This document shows, piece by piece, positions 43,467-55,045 of a DNA stretch of 64,000 bases. The notes beneath the pieces are model-generated. The model worked only from the letters and a program-made list of their open reading frames with translations. It did no database searches and was not told the DNA's origin. A program made the translations under genes and the position numbers. This DNA is from Favolaschia claudopus. Taxonomy: Eukaryota > Basidiomycota > Agaricomycetes > Agaricales > Mycenaceae. The DNA lies in assembly GCA_037176885.1 (NCBI GenBank), contig JAWWNJ010000052.1, positions 1,116,001 through 1,180,000 on the forward strand, in the 5' to 3' direction. Every line of letters begins with the position of its first letter. Position 1 is the first letter of the stretch.

Positions 43467-43968
43467 TTTTTGCGTTGTATTCACTTATATAATCATTGTG
43501 CTTTGTATTGTTCCATAATTTACTCATAAACTGTATAGTCTTTTATTGTGCATATGTTTATTGTACTTATTGGAGAATTGTAGCACATTTTAGAGGTGCA
43601 TACGAGGTCAAAACAGTGCAATGCAGCTCAAAACGAGGAGACGGGGAACCGTGGGACGGAAACTTCCATTTATGGATGTCAGCTCCGAGCTGCCTCGGCC
43701 CAACTCCGAGCTCGAGCGAGCTGATGGGCAATCACCTCGAGCTCAGCTCCAACTCAGCTCCCGGCAGCACTAGTCGGAAGATACCTTGCTTGATGAAGCC
43801 ATTGATTCAATATATGTACAAACAGATGTCAAGAACTGAATAGACGACTAAGCCAGCGCCTTCGACCGACGACAACGTGTTGAACGTTTACCGCTCGTCT
43901 TCTCCGCATAGTCTGAACCTATAGGGACAACGTCTCAGCGTGGCCGACCCAACATAACTTGCATTACC
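43467..43968. other. 3' flank of the hAT gene with an orphan hAT-MITE end
   Basis: From 43640 to 43772 the minus strand reads TAGTGCTGCCGGGAGCTGAG and continues like the left end of the MITE at 27339 ('gattgcccatcagctcg'). No matching opposite end is found nearby, so this is a truncated relic. The remaining sequence has no gene. Confidence 0.55.
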
Positions 43969-44952
43969 TCAAACTCCACCATGACGGGCTTTCTTCTTAG
44001 GGCTGGGACTGGTACCTGGATCCTTCTTGGCAATCGGCGCTACTCTTCGTTTGCGCGGGCTCGAACTACCAGCAACTGAGGCCGGAACCAGCACCCGGAG
44101 GGATTCAATGTCTGCTGTGTATGTGTCGCGCTTGTCCCTGCCGATTTTCCAGTGGGACAAGGTGAGCGTGGCGCGGACCACTGCGCCGGATAGCTTCGAC
44201 ATGTAGTGAGCGGGAGAAATGAGGTCGCCGTCGACGTCGTAGGCTCTAATCGGAATCACTTGATGGCTGTTCTCCATGCCTTCAAGTGCTTCCTTGACAG
44301 CGGCATTCTTCACGGGCCAGTCCTGCAGGACGAATAGCTCTATGATACTCTCCTCTTTCGGCTTGGTAGCACTGTAAGTATAGATTCTAGGTCATAGAAA
44401 AATAAATACCTCAAACACAATGTGGCGGATCTTGAAGCCAATCTTCGGATTTTCGTTGAAATTGAAGATTCCACTCTTCTTGTAGCCGTCTGTCTCCACC
44501 TGCGCCATCAACTTGGTGATCGTCCTCATCGCAAATTGAAAGTCGCCTGCAAACAGCGAGTTCAAGGGAGCAACAAGCCGGCAGTTCAGCTTTATGTCCG
44601 CAAAGCTAGGGTCAAACTCGGTGGGACCGTTCCAGTTGGCGCAGGGCGTGAGATAGCAATTTTCGGGCGACACCATCGCGACCACCGTCAATCCGACGGG
44701 ATTCAAATCATCTGCTCCTACTCCTTCGCCACCTTCGCTTCCCTCGTTGTCGTGGTCAGTGTTAGACTGTTTCTCCATGTTTGAGGCATGCTTGGCTGCT
44801 TCCTCCGCTGAAACCACCATTTCATCCCGTCCGACCTTTTTCCAAGCGAGACTACTGATGACATCTTCGTTTTCCAGGTAGTAGGGACCCGCGAGGAGGT
44901 CTGCACGAAAGGATGCGAGGTCAGACATAGCGAGAGTGGCTTGAAACGACAA
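43969..44952 (-). CDS. OB-fold-like protein of unknown function
   Basis: Two exons on the minus strand. The first starts at 44952 or, more likely, at the ATG at 44928 (MSDLASFRADLLAGPYYLEN). It has an acidic middle, then NPVGLTVVAMVSPENCYL and ends HIVFE at a donor gtattt near 44403. The second, from about 44355, has ESIIELFVLQDWPVKNAAV, SGAVVRATLTLSHWKI and DTYTADIESLRVLVP, ending in a basic KKKARHGGV tail. The part VRATLTLSHWKI...YTADIESLRVL resembles the strands of an OB-fold, as in single-strand DNA-binding proteins; this is inference from pattern. The exact acceptor is uncertain between two AG sites one codon apart. It diverges from the Helitron gene 300 bp away and may be part of that element or of the hAT. 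No stop interrupts it. Confidence 0.5.
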
Positions 44953-45248
44953 TTATACGACAACGAAAATTTCAAGATGTCAAACAAAGGCATGATCGGC
45001 AAGCCGTGAAAGGGAAAACATTACGAGCCGCAAAGCCCGTTTGATAATGCATTCACCGCTGTTCTGACGTCTACCGCTAGCAATGCAGCTTGAAGCTCAT
45101 TCCTCGTTCATCATTTCCACTGGAACCGACATAGAAATCTCTTTGCTCACTGTAAACGAAATTCGAGCTATCACCCTCTCATACATCACTCTTCCACGGG
45201 AATTAGGGAGAAATTCTCCAGCACATTCGCAACAATGGTTCGGAAGAA

Positions 45249-48200
45249 TTGTTGCAAGCCTTAAAAACAGCAGCCGAGCAAAAAGAAGCTCAAAAGGGTA
45301 CAGTTGCAGGTCAAAAGCGTAAAAGAAGTGGAGACACACAAAGCTCTCGCAGAGTTGCTCGCGAAACCGACTCGGATGTGGTAGAACCAAACACTTGCGA
45401 TAAGTTTTTACAGATACCAAATACGGAAGAGACAAAACGAATCTACCGTGCCTACTATGAGGCGACCTCCAATGCTGCCATTGCAATGATGGTATGCGGA
45501 GTCTGCGCACGAGAAATAGACGCTGGGACAGGAACAAATGAAGACGCCACACCTAGAAGATTAGAAGCTCTCCCGAACTCCCAGTGTTTGGTCCCCCGAC
45601 TCGCACATCCCGCCCATGATCTATTTGACGGAAAATTATTGGAGCCAGCTGGTGTGGTGCGCGAGGGCAATGTGACCAAAGTCCGGGTTTGCAGAGAGTG
45701 TTCCGAAAGTCTGATAAAAAGTGGCGACCATCCTCCTAAACATGCGCTAGCGAACAACTTGTGGATTGGGAGAACACCGTGGCAACTCCAGATCCTCACC
45801 TTTCCAGAACAACTCTTAATTGCGCTTCTTTATCCTCGTGTTTATGTCTTCAAACTCCATCCGCGCTGCCCTGGCCGAAAGGACCCTTCAACCCTACAAC
45901 GAGGCATGAGAGGAACGGTCAGCACATACAATCTCGACTCTGATGGGATTGCCTCGATGCTGGCTGGAGATCTGATGCCACGACCACCAGCGGTTTTGGC
46001 TTCAGTCATTTCCGTCACATACATTGGGCTCGGTGAATTGCCGAAGAACTGCTGCGAAGCACGTTTCGAGTGCGCCGGAAGGCGGTCTTCGATGCCCTTT
46101 GTTGGCTGAAGGAGAATAATCCAAAATATTACGGCGGCATTCGAATCGATATGGGGCGAGTCGCGTCGTTGCCACACTGGAGATCACAAGCATAGTGAGG
46201 CAGTCGACTGATACCGGAATTGTGGACCAAGAAAGCGACGGTTACACTGTTGACCATGACCTCGCAGCTGGTGCCGCTACCCTATCAAATCAGATGAACG
46301 GTGAGTTGCCAGCCCAGATCTCGAATGTATAAATGCTAACCGGACCTTCGGAGAGCGTACTGAACCACGAGCGTAGCGAAGTCGAACCCGACATGCCTGA
46401 TTCAGATGGTAAATTTTAATTTTGCTTTTGAGCTGGATATTTTACTCATCGAGCCCAGCCCCGGATGTTATCCCTCTGCAGGTCACCGGGACAGTTGACA
46501 CAGACCTTTCTAAACTTACAACCAACGAGATGATGGCTTGGGGGCTTCAGAATCTGTGGAAAGAAGGCAAAGAAGGCGGGTATGCGATAAGACATGGCCG
46601 TCACCCAGTGAGCGACTTCGGGAGACCACGTGCAAATGACGCGCTCAACTCCGACGACGATCCGGATCGGCCTAATTTTTTCGAAAAAGCTTTCCCGTGC
46701 TTGTTCCCGTAGGGTCGAGGAGGCCCTGAGGCGGATCAACCTGTTACTCTCAAATTTGCGGATCACATTCCATGGCCATATGGACTCTTTGCTACCATGA
46801 CCGTCGATTCAGGCGCCACGAAACATATCCATTCGTCGTCTTCGGAATATCCCAGCGTCGTCAAGCTCTGATGTCTGCCCGAGTTCAGATGCGGAGGAAG
46901 AATTTTAAGAAAGACGCGCGGATTATGGCCATGGTCACCCCCGAAAAGCTTCAACGAGCTTGTCGCGAGGAAGAACAGGGATTACCTATTTCAGATCCAA
47001 CCGTAAAGCTGTTGCGGCAACATGTCCACTCGACAGTTGGGCGAGTCAAGGGCTCTAACCAGTCTCGCACGTCATTACGCAGTCAGTTGTGGTCAACACC
47101 AGTCTACCTTCGACGGTGGAACCTATGGATCACTATTAATCCTGTTGATATTCATGATCCAATTGCCCAGATCTTCGCCGGGGAAGACATCGATCTCGAT
47201 AGATTCATGGCTGCGTTAGGCCCAGACGGCGAGAAACGGGCACAAAATGTTGCAGCTGATCCATACGCAGCAGCAAAGTTTTTTCACTTTCAATCAATCA
47301 ATATTCCATTATCCTCACTGCGGGCCGTTTATCGGCCCATGTCGGAGTCTAGCAGTACATTGACTGTATCACTAATTGGTAATCATTCGGCTGCCCTTGA
47401 TCCTTCAAACTCTCTGCAATGATTCCCGCAACGAGGGGCTGTGTTTCTCCAAACGGGGTTGTCGGTGGCGCACTACCGCTTGGCATGAGTGACACGATCG
47501 TGGGGCGATCACGTGCCAGTGTGGTCATGAGGTTGGTTGGCCGAAATCGGCGCGGCGGAATCTCGGAGTGTCTAAATTGTTTCTCCGAGGGTGGGGGCTG
47601 CAGGATTCGAACCTGAGACCTTGGCAATGTGCGCGTGGTCAACCTTAGGGGATGGTTACCGCTGTGCCATCCAACCCCCAACTTTACAATCCGTACAATC
47701 CTCGAAGTCTTGTTTGGGATTGAAGTGACCCCATTTCAAGTTCGAAGTTCCATGGGGATTCTGGGTGAAGTTGCAGCCTATTTCGGATTCGTTGAAGCGC
47801 AAAACCGGGCATCACTGCATTTGCATCTTCTTGTCGGGCTCAAACACGCACCGAATCCCGACCAAATGGTTGAGCTATTAAAGCAAGAATCATTCCGTGC
47901 GCGGATTGCAGCGTACATACATACAGGCAAATTTACGAGCTCATTTACGGGGTCTTGAAACAGCTCAATCCGTCAAAAGCATACCCGTGGAGAAAGATAT
48001 AGCGTACAACCGGCTCCCTCATCCCATGGCGCCAGATTACGATCAACAATTGAAGGCTTTTGAGCTACGACTTGCTCGAACTGAACAGGTTCACTCCTGC
48101 CAAGTCCGGCGATGCTTGATTGTTGGCAAATCCGGGGGGTTGCGATGCAAACGAAGAGCACCCTTTACTTGTCACGAAAAGGATTTCATCGATGAAGGCG

Positions 48201-51200
48201 GAAATTGGGGTCAGAGAAGAGTGTACGAGTATATGAACGGCTGGATTCCAGGCATACTGGTCAATGTCCGGTGCAATAATGATGCGAAGTTACTCACAAA
48301 CGGACGGGATACAATGAATACGACATTTTATGTTGCTGGATATGCCGCCAAACCTCAGCACAATATTTCCGCTGTCCTCGCAAAAGGTTATGCCGTTCAC
48401 CTGGCACGTCTGGCTCAAGGCAACAACACAATTCAGGCAGAAGTGGATGGCCTTCGCAATCAGCAACGATTGTTATTGTTTCGGTTGGTCCACGCTATCA
48501 ACCGTGAGCAGGAACTCGGAGCACCAATGGTGATCTCGTACCTGATGGGTTGGGGTGACACGTACTGCTCCCACCACTACACTGCTATTTATTGGTCTTC
48601 ATTTGTTGGGGCTCTGCTCAAGGCATTTCCACTGCTTCAGAGTTCACGGTGAGTTTCTAGCTACTTTGAGTAGCCACTGTGTCTGATGAAAGGTATTCTT
48701 AGATCAGCGGCGAGTAGCGTACCTGCATCTCAGAATGATTCGGAGTCAAATGATGAAACTGTGCAAGAAACAAATGGCCAGCCTGAGGATACGGACGAGA
48801 CCGAGGCTCAGCAGGCGGAGGTAACCCTTTAGATCTTGTGCAACCAATCTGTTTCTCAAGTTGTCATAGGATGGAAACGACATTGTTACCCTTGGTGTTG
48901 ATTCAACAGGGCAACTTTTTGCAAAGTGTCAAGTAACTGATTACCTGGCTCGCGGAGACGAGCTGTCGGGATATAATCTCGTTGATTTCTTTGTCGACAC
49001 GTATGAAGTTGAGTTTAGCCAAAAAGACCGTTTATCTGGCGATGCCTCGGCTACAACAGAGTCGGAAGACCATAGTGAAACTCCAATCGGAGATGAAAAA
49101 AGACGGCCCGGCCGTCCCAAGGGTGTGCGATCCAGGTATAAAGCAAATCATCCGTCGCACAAACACAAACAGCGCGCGGTGCGGTCACACGGTCACAATA
49201 ATCTCCCCAATTTCATCGGCAAATATTTTCCGCGGCGCGATGATCCAGACAACAAGGAATTTTATTTCGCGTGTATGCTGGTTCTGTTGAAACCTTGGCG
49301 GAATCTCCGAACGGATCTAAAAAGTGTTGATCAAAGCTGGTCAGAGGCATTTAATGCTTTTCTGAGCTCCGCTACCTCCCGAATTCATGACATTTTGGCG
49401 GGTATTCAGTACTTCCATAACTGTCAGTCAGCCGCACTCGCAAGTCGGGAGAAGGATGATGATGAATTGGATCACCGGAGTGGCGACAGAAGAAAGTATC
49501 GCGGCTTTGGAGGCATCACGAGTTTCCCGGCGGGAATTCCAGCACGGACGAATGGCAGTGGAGATCGCACGGATGGCAAAAATTTTCCCCAACGACTGTT
49601 CTCATTGGGACGTGACGCCCGGACTGTCAGTAGCGTGCGCAACTGGAGCTGACTTGTCCAACCTGATTAAGTGGAGAGAACAAATGGACCACGATGTACA
49701 GCAGCTCAATGTGCCGCCGCAATATACTCACGGCCCAGACACTGAGGAGAGAGGGGATGTTGTGGCGTCGGATGCTCTCTTTCAGACCGAGACAGCGTCA
49801 GAACCCACGGTTGACATGCTTCCGGTATTGATTTCGACAATTGACTCGGAGACTCTTCAGCCAGCCGATCTCGATCAATTGCAGCCAGATCAACGACGAG
49901 CATACGATATCATTGTGTGGCACTTGGATCATAAGCTGGCTGGAAATGAGCCTCCGCCATTGCGAATGCTGTTGCATGGAGAAGGTGATACCGGGAAGTC
50001 CAAGGTCATAACCACTGTGACAAAGGCATTTGCTGACCGCGGTGTCCCACATATGCTGCTGAAAGCGGCATACACGGGAATAGCAGCATCTGTGATCGAC
50101 GGCAAGACTACACATGTAATTGGCGGAATCTCTGTGAATGGCCAATCTATGAGTGACGAAGCTAAAGAAAAGTTGCAAGTCAGTCATCTATTCATCGAGA
50201 TTCTGGTATCACAAACCAATTTATTTTAGGGATTCTGGAGATCTATTGAATATCTTGTTTTGGACGAAGTCTCTATGCTCGCAAAAGAATTTCTTGCGTT
50301 ACTGTCGCGAAACATCAGCATTGCCAAGGGAAGGGGCACAGACCAATCCTTTGGCGGGGTTAATTTGATAGTATGCGGAGATTTTCATCAGTTCCCACCC
50401 GTTGCGACAGGACCATCGGAAGCCTTATATTATCCAATCGACGCTATCAACGACTCCATTGATTCAAAAGTGGGGAGGATGATTTATGAAGAACTCACCA
50501 CTCTGGTTCTTCTAAAGCAGCAAATGCGAGTGACAGATGCAGTATGGTTGGATTTTCTGCGGCATCTGCGCGTTGGGAATGTGCAGGAACACCATGTCGC
50601 GATGTTGCGGACTCTGATAGTCGGACGCGAGGGCAACACGGAGATCGACTTCGATTCGGCTCCCTGGAACTCCGCCTCGTTGGTCACCCCGCGGCATGCA
50701 GTACGAACTCAATGGAATGAGGTGGCCGGCCGAAAAATGTGCAAGACAGAGAGGAAACAGCTTTATATTTGCCGAGCACAAGACACATACAAAGGCCGTG
50801 CGTTGACCATGGTAGAACGTCATGACTTAGCTGCACATCTCTGCAAGAAATCAAGGAGAAAACAGAAGAATATGCAGAAAGATTTGCCGAACGAAATCGA
50901 ATTGGCCATCGGCATGAAGGTCATGGTCACGAATAACATTGAAACAGATCTTGACTTGACCAACGGCGCGAGAGGGGAGATCGTTGATATAATCTTGGAC
51001 CCGGACGAACCGGCAGTGGGAGACGAAGCCATCGTGCAGTTGAAGAGGATGCCAGCGTATGTGCTACCTCGTACACGAGCAAGCCAGCTGAGTGGCCTGG
51101 AGGAGGGTGTGATACCCATTGAACCAGCAAAGACCACCTACCGCATGAAAGTTCAATCCAGCGAAGGAAAAGTCATGCAAAAAACAGTCAAACGATGTCA

Positions 51201-51434
51201 GTTCCCCCTCACTGGAGCATATGCGTTTACAGATTATCGATCTCAAGGCCAAACACTGCGGCAGTACTTGTGGACATCGCAAAGCCGCCATCCGGAGGAC
51301 TGAACTTATTCAACCTCTATGTTGCTCTCTCGAGGAGTTCTGGAAGGGAAACCATTCGACTGCTCCGAGACTTCGATGACGAGTCACGAGCTATTTCACA
51401 AGGCACACGAGCCGACGCTGTTGGCAGAAGATGA
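45249..51434 (+). pseudogene. Helitron Rep-helicase gene, decayed
   Basis: In order: a Cys-containing N-terminal region (CGVCAREID, RVCRECSESL, VYVFKLHPRCPGRKD; like DUF6570 of basidiomycete Helitrons), a Helitron-like N domain (VFGISQRRQALMSARVQMRR at 46830, TINPVDIHDPIAQIFAGEDI at 47130), the HUH nuclease motif LHLHLL at 47818 with a following tyrosine region AYIH at 47912, and a Pif1-type helicase: GEGDTGKS (49978-50001), VLDEVSML (50256), NLIVCGDFHQFPP (50365), QMRVTDAVW, GMKVMVTNN (50911), DYRSQGQTL (51232) and NLYVALSRSS (51312). Introns are clear near 48650-48703, 48821-48870 and 50180-50229. Lesions: a one-base loss near 46050, TAG at 46710, shifts near 46770, 49460 and 51265, a 4-bp duplication (acat) near 47918 and a SINE at 47291. 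It cannot make a full product. A possible 3' end is CTAG at 51736. Confidence 0.88.
47291..47681 (-). mobile_element. tRNA-derived SINE inside the Helitron gene
   Basis: The minus strand begins with a 90-nt tRNA-like head (47680-47591) with box A TGGCACAGCGG, box B GGTTCGAATCC and a 7-bp acceptor stem (GGGGGTT with AGCCCCC). A non-tRNA body follows and a (ATTG)n tail ends at 47291. The host sequence 'acttt' lies at both borders (47286-47290 and 47682-47686); removing the SINE and one copy rejoins the Helitron frame exactly. The wide box A-B spacing suggests a tRNA intron-like segment in the head. Confidence 0.85.
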
Positions 51435-52114
51435 CAGGTTGGAGGACTTGAATAAGAAGACATCGGAATGGTGGACCAAGATGCGTAGTAGAGAGACAGA
51501 GATGGATGTAGATTAGTTATCGAAAGAGATCGATGAGGACCAGAGCTGCAGACTTGATTGTCAATATTTACGAAGCTGTGCATCGGACGAAGACGGGCAT
51601 CAATGGGTTGCATCCGATGTGCTGCTTAGCTAATTATGAGGTTGGAGAGACCTTGTCAAGCAAGGTAATATAGAAGGGGGGGAGGGGGGTCCCAAGGGCC
51701 TCGAGAAAAAACTTTCATATGTTACTCGATATATGCTAGGTACGTTGCTCTACAGCCTTATTTAGCAATTCAGTACTTACTTCAGATCCAACCATTGTCA
51801 CCGTCAGATGGGTTTGACCGCCGCTCGGGCCTCTCGGCAGCCTCGGCTGTCAGTGTGTATGCTGGCTGGTTGCTGACATTGAGAAATATCAATTTTGCAG
51901 AGTGCAGGTACGTGGAAATGTGCAAAATAACAGGTTCTTCGCTTCAAATGCTGATGTTCAGTCCGAAAATACATAAATTTGATACAGATAACAAATTGGG
52001 TGGTGGGAAGACCACGTGAATTTACCATATAAGGCGTATTACGGCAGCAGGAAGGGAGGGGGAAAAAAAAACCTTCAACCCCCGGTACGGATTTCGCGGA
52101 TCGGTATCCCCTTG
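51435..52114. other. 3' flank of the Helitron and right subterminal region of the hAT element
   Basis: A candidate Helitron terminus CTAG followed by G lies at 51736, preceded by a G-run and possible weak stems, but without a convincing hairpin. 51795-52019 has an unassigned frame. The last bases before 52115 are the hAT right end. Confidence 0.4.
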
Positions 52115-53555
52115 GCGCTAGACCAAGAGAAAGCATACGACAAGATCGAACATCATTACCTGTGGAAGACGCTCGAAGCCTTCGGCATTCCGATGGAGTT
52201 CATTAACACGGTAAAATCGCTATATAGTGACGCGCACACCTTTGTGATAGTGAATGGCGAACGCAGTAAACATTCATTTAAAGTCAAACGGGGGGTACGC
52301 CAAGGCGATCCCATGTCGTGCATCCTCTTTGACCTCGCCGTGGAGCCATTGGCCCATTAGCGGAGAGCCTGAGGCAATCAAATCTAAAAGGAATCAAAGT
52401 ACAAGGAAAAGACGAAAGACTGATAGCCACCTTGTTTGCCGACGATACGGTAGTTTATCTTGACGCAGATGACGATTTTGGTGCGCTCACGGAGATCCTG
52501 GATGAATGGTGCATTGCATCAGGAGCCAAATTCAACATATTAAAAACTGAAATGACTCCAATTGGCAAAATCGAACATAGAGACAAAGTGAGAGCGAATA
52601 GATTCGTGAATGGCCTGAACGGGACTTCGATCCCAGAACACATAAAAATAGCTGGAGAAGGAGAGCCGATTCGTACACTTGGTCCTGGGTAGGCAACAAG
52701 GTGAACCAGGTCGACACATGGCCCCGGACCCTTGAAAAAATCGACAAAGCCCTAGAACAGTGGGAACTAGGCAAACCGACCATGGAAGGGCGTCGTCTAA
52801 TCGTGCTTATGGTAGTAGGTGGGATGACCCAGTACCTTACAAAAGTGCAAGGGATGCCGCACGAAGTTGAAGTCCGACTTGAGAAACGGATCCGGAACTT
52901 CCTGTGGGCCGGAAAGAAAAGCGTAACAATCAATAAGGAAATGGTATACGCACCACGAGATGACGGGGGACGCGACCTCCTCGACATCGTCGCAAGGAAC
53001 GAAGCGATAACCGTGACATGGCTGAAATCGTACCTAAGCTTTGGGGAGGATCGACCTCTATGGGCCTTGGTAGCCGACGAAGTGATGGCCAAAAAAGCCC
53101 TAGCAGACGACCTATCAGTTGACGAAGCTATACGGCGGAATATGTACCTTCAGTCCTGGAGAGCAAAGGCCGTCGGAGAAGGATCCCTAGGAAACGACCT
53201 AAAGAGAATGGTTAAAATTGCAGATAAGCTAGGCGTGAGGCAGGAAGCCCTAGCAGTGTCGAGAGATGCACAACGACAAGCAATTATATGGTACCACAAA
53301 CAATCGACGGCAAACAGACAACTGTTCAATGCAAACCGAGTAAACGATTGCCTAAAACGCAAACACAAGATGATGTTAGTGGGGGACGCGGAGATCTTGA
53401 CCAGGAAAGCCCAAACGAACCGCCACACGTCACGTCGAGACTGCAAATGCATAGCCTGTTCCGACACGAGAACCGCATCAGGATGCGCGCACCCGAACCA
53501 ATGTTTCGCGAAAGCAAGGACCATGCTAATGAGCCTCTTACCTAAATGCTGTTGA
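52115..53555 (+). pseudogene. L1-like LINE, 3' part of the reverse transcriptase ORF
   Basis: After the duplicated GCGCTAGA, the frame resumes with QEKAYDKIEHHYLWKTLEAF, then KRGVRQGDPMSCILFDLAVE. A frameshift near 52355 precedes IATLFADDTVVYLDADDDF, which holds the catalytic FADD. Another shift near 52685 precedes WPRTLEKIDKALEQWELGK and LEKRIRNFLWAGKKSV. The C-terminus has CKCIACSDTRTASGCAHPN, a Cys/His cluster like the one ending many LINE proteins, and stops at 53555. It is the continuation of 38308-39320, so one LINE of about 2.5 kb was split by the hAT composite. Confidence 0.85.
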
Positions 53556-54284
53556 TGGTGGGAGAGATCCAGAGATCTGCGACCTCTTGCTTTCACCCCA
53601 ATCTGAATCACTCAGAGTTCACTCTCTTAAAGTAGGTCAAAAGGTGATGAGAGCGCGATGAGCGGCCGTGAACAAGTGAGTCGGAGTCAGCTAGAGTATA
53701 TTAGGGAGCTAGTCGACGTGGGGAACAAGTGACTAGCATGAGCAGCAAAGGTAACGAGCAGTATATAAGGTAGTGAAGGGGATGGCGATGCGACGGTACG
53801 GGTGCAAAGGATGATGAAACGACGAAAAGAAATCGGAACGGAGTGGAAGCTCACGGATCAATCCTACAACATCTCTCTCTCATCTCTGCTCTGGAATCTT
53901 GGAATCGAAGTCTTTCCAGTCATGGCAGGCTATACTTCGCCGAAGAGGCTTCCAGAATCATGGAAAACATACTTATTTGGTATACAGTGGCGGCGCCATC
54001 TGATGCCACCCCTAAAAATAGAACGGCCCATTTCTGGAACTTTTGATGCAAGCGGAGTTGATTGGGGCCCCATCATTTTTTGGGGGGTTGAAGGTCATCG
54101 GCACAAAATTGCAGTCAGTTTTGTTTTCTCGAAAGCTTCTGGCCGAGGATTCAGATAATCTTGTTTTCTAGTCCGATATGCTCCTGCCTCTCGTCTTTCC
54201 GTCGGATGATGGTGAGATGATGCCTTCCAATCATAACTCCTTCATTAAAGCAAGCTTCTAGAGTACCTACATATCACCGGACGA
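53556..54284. other. LINE 3' flank with a MITE fragment
   Basis: 53556-53800 could be the LINE 3' untranslated region, without a visible tail. 53979-54110 is a partial copy of the TACAGTGGCGGC MITE. An open frame at 53802-54158 overlaps it and is not convincing. Confidence 0.4.
53979..54110. mobile_element. Partial TACAGTGGCGGC MITE
   Basis: TACAGTGGCGGCGCCATCTG and 'ccacccctaaaaatagaac' match 25322-25365, and 'attttttggggggt' near 54075 corresponds to the start of the right arm. The right end has diverged or been lost. Confidence 0.6.
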
Positions 54285-54805
54285 AGATGATCGTAAGCGC
54301 AAACGCAAGGGCAAGGGCAAGCAGCCCGCGCGCAAGAAGGCATCGACTTCAAACTGCACAACAATTGACCTCTGTTCGGATTCAGACTCGGAACTTGGCA
54401 TCCCCGTCACGGCTGGCAGTAAGGGTGCAATTTATGTTGATCGGGTTGTACATCTCGAGGATGTGTTGGAATCATATGATGTGCCCTCTGTAGACGATCG
54501 TGTGGCCTACATTATAGATTATTCCAATCGCCCAGAACTACTTCACGCTAAGGGTAAAAGAAAAGCTCTCACAGTCGATGGTTTGATTAAGAAGGAGGTA
54601 TGCTTTCGATGGTGTCTCTGTTCTTGCTATTACTTATCGACAGTCATTAGTGCCAGGACACATTTACTGGACCTACGGGAAGGAAGGTTCCCAAGAGCCT
54701 TGCGCATATCCTCATCCTTGATGAAGGGAAGTCCGTTCCGTGTAGGCGCTCCAACCTTAAGTGCAATGGCTGTTATATATGCTCATTTGCTGCCGATGAT
54801 TTGAC
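54285..54805 (+). pseudogene. N-terminal fragment of a Cys-rich, transposon-type basidiomycete protein
   Basis: The frame begins RKRKRKGKGKQPARKKAS, then TTIDLCSDSDSELGIPVT (acidic, SIM-like), VHLEDVLESYDVPSVDDRVA and YIIDYSNRPELLHAKGKRKA. An intron-like gtatgc..gacag (about 54598-54645) is followed, after a shift, by SVPCRRSNLKCNGCYICSF near 54730-54785, a Cys cluster. I recall the combination YIIDxSxxPxLL plus CRRxxLxCNG from a widespread, poorly named protein family in Agaricomycetes that is often repeat-associated; this is memory, not a search. The downstream part is missing. Confidence 0.45.
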
Positions 54806-55045
54806 GCGAAAAATTGAGACAGGAACAAGGCACATGACCGTGTTGAATTCTCCTTCCGTTTCCTTGTCCTTCTAATGAATGGAGTTACCTCGCAATCTAC
54901 AAAGAAACGAGCAGCTCCTTCCTAATTGGGCACCCGGTTCAAAAGCTCTCAAAATTCTGATGATGGATTCTGCTGAACGTTAGGAGACACCGGTACTGAG
55001 CACATTGAAGGCGGTATACTAACAGTTATCCAGGCCTCCCTGAAA

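Larger units (their letters stand above)
39321..52114 (+). mobile_element. 12.8-kb composite hAT element with 8-bp duplication GCGCTAGA
   Basis: GCGCTAGA stands at 39313-39320 and again at 52115-52122. The ends read CAAGGGCCTTCCGA and, inverted from the right, CAAGGGGATACCGA: 11 of 14 match, and the start CAAGGG fits hAT ends. Removing the segment and one duplication copy joins the two LINE halves in frame across motif A (GVIVALD then QEKAYDKI). Inside are a MITE-A, an intact hAT transposase gene, an orphan hAT-MITE end, an OB-fold-like gene and a decayed Helitron. An autonomous hAT of a few kb enlarged by later insertions is the simplest explanation. Confidence 0.85.

Noticed and set aside
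47591..47680. A genuine tRNA gene on the minus strand
   Set aside because: Box A, box B and acceptor stem are good, but it is the head of a 390-bp unit with an ATTG tail and target duplication, so it is a SINE head.
51733..51740. Confident Helitron 3' terminus at CTAG
   Set aside because: CTAG fits the CTRR rule, but I could not find a convincing hairpin just before it, so the end remains open.
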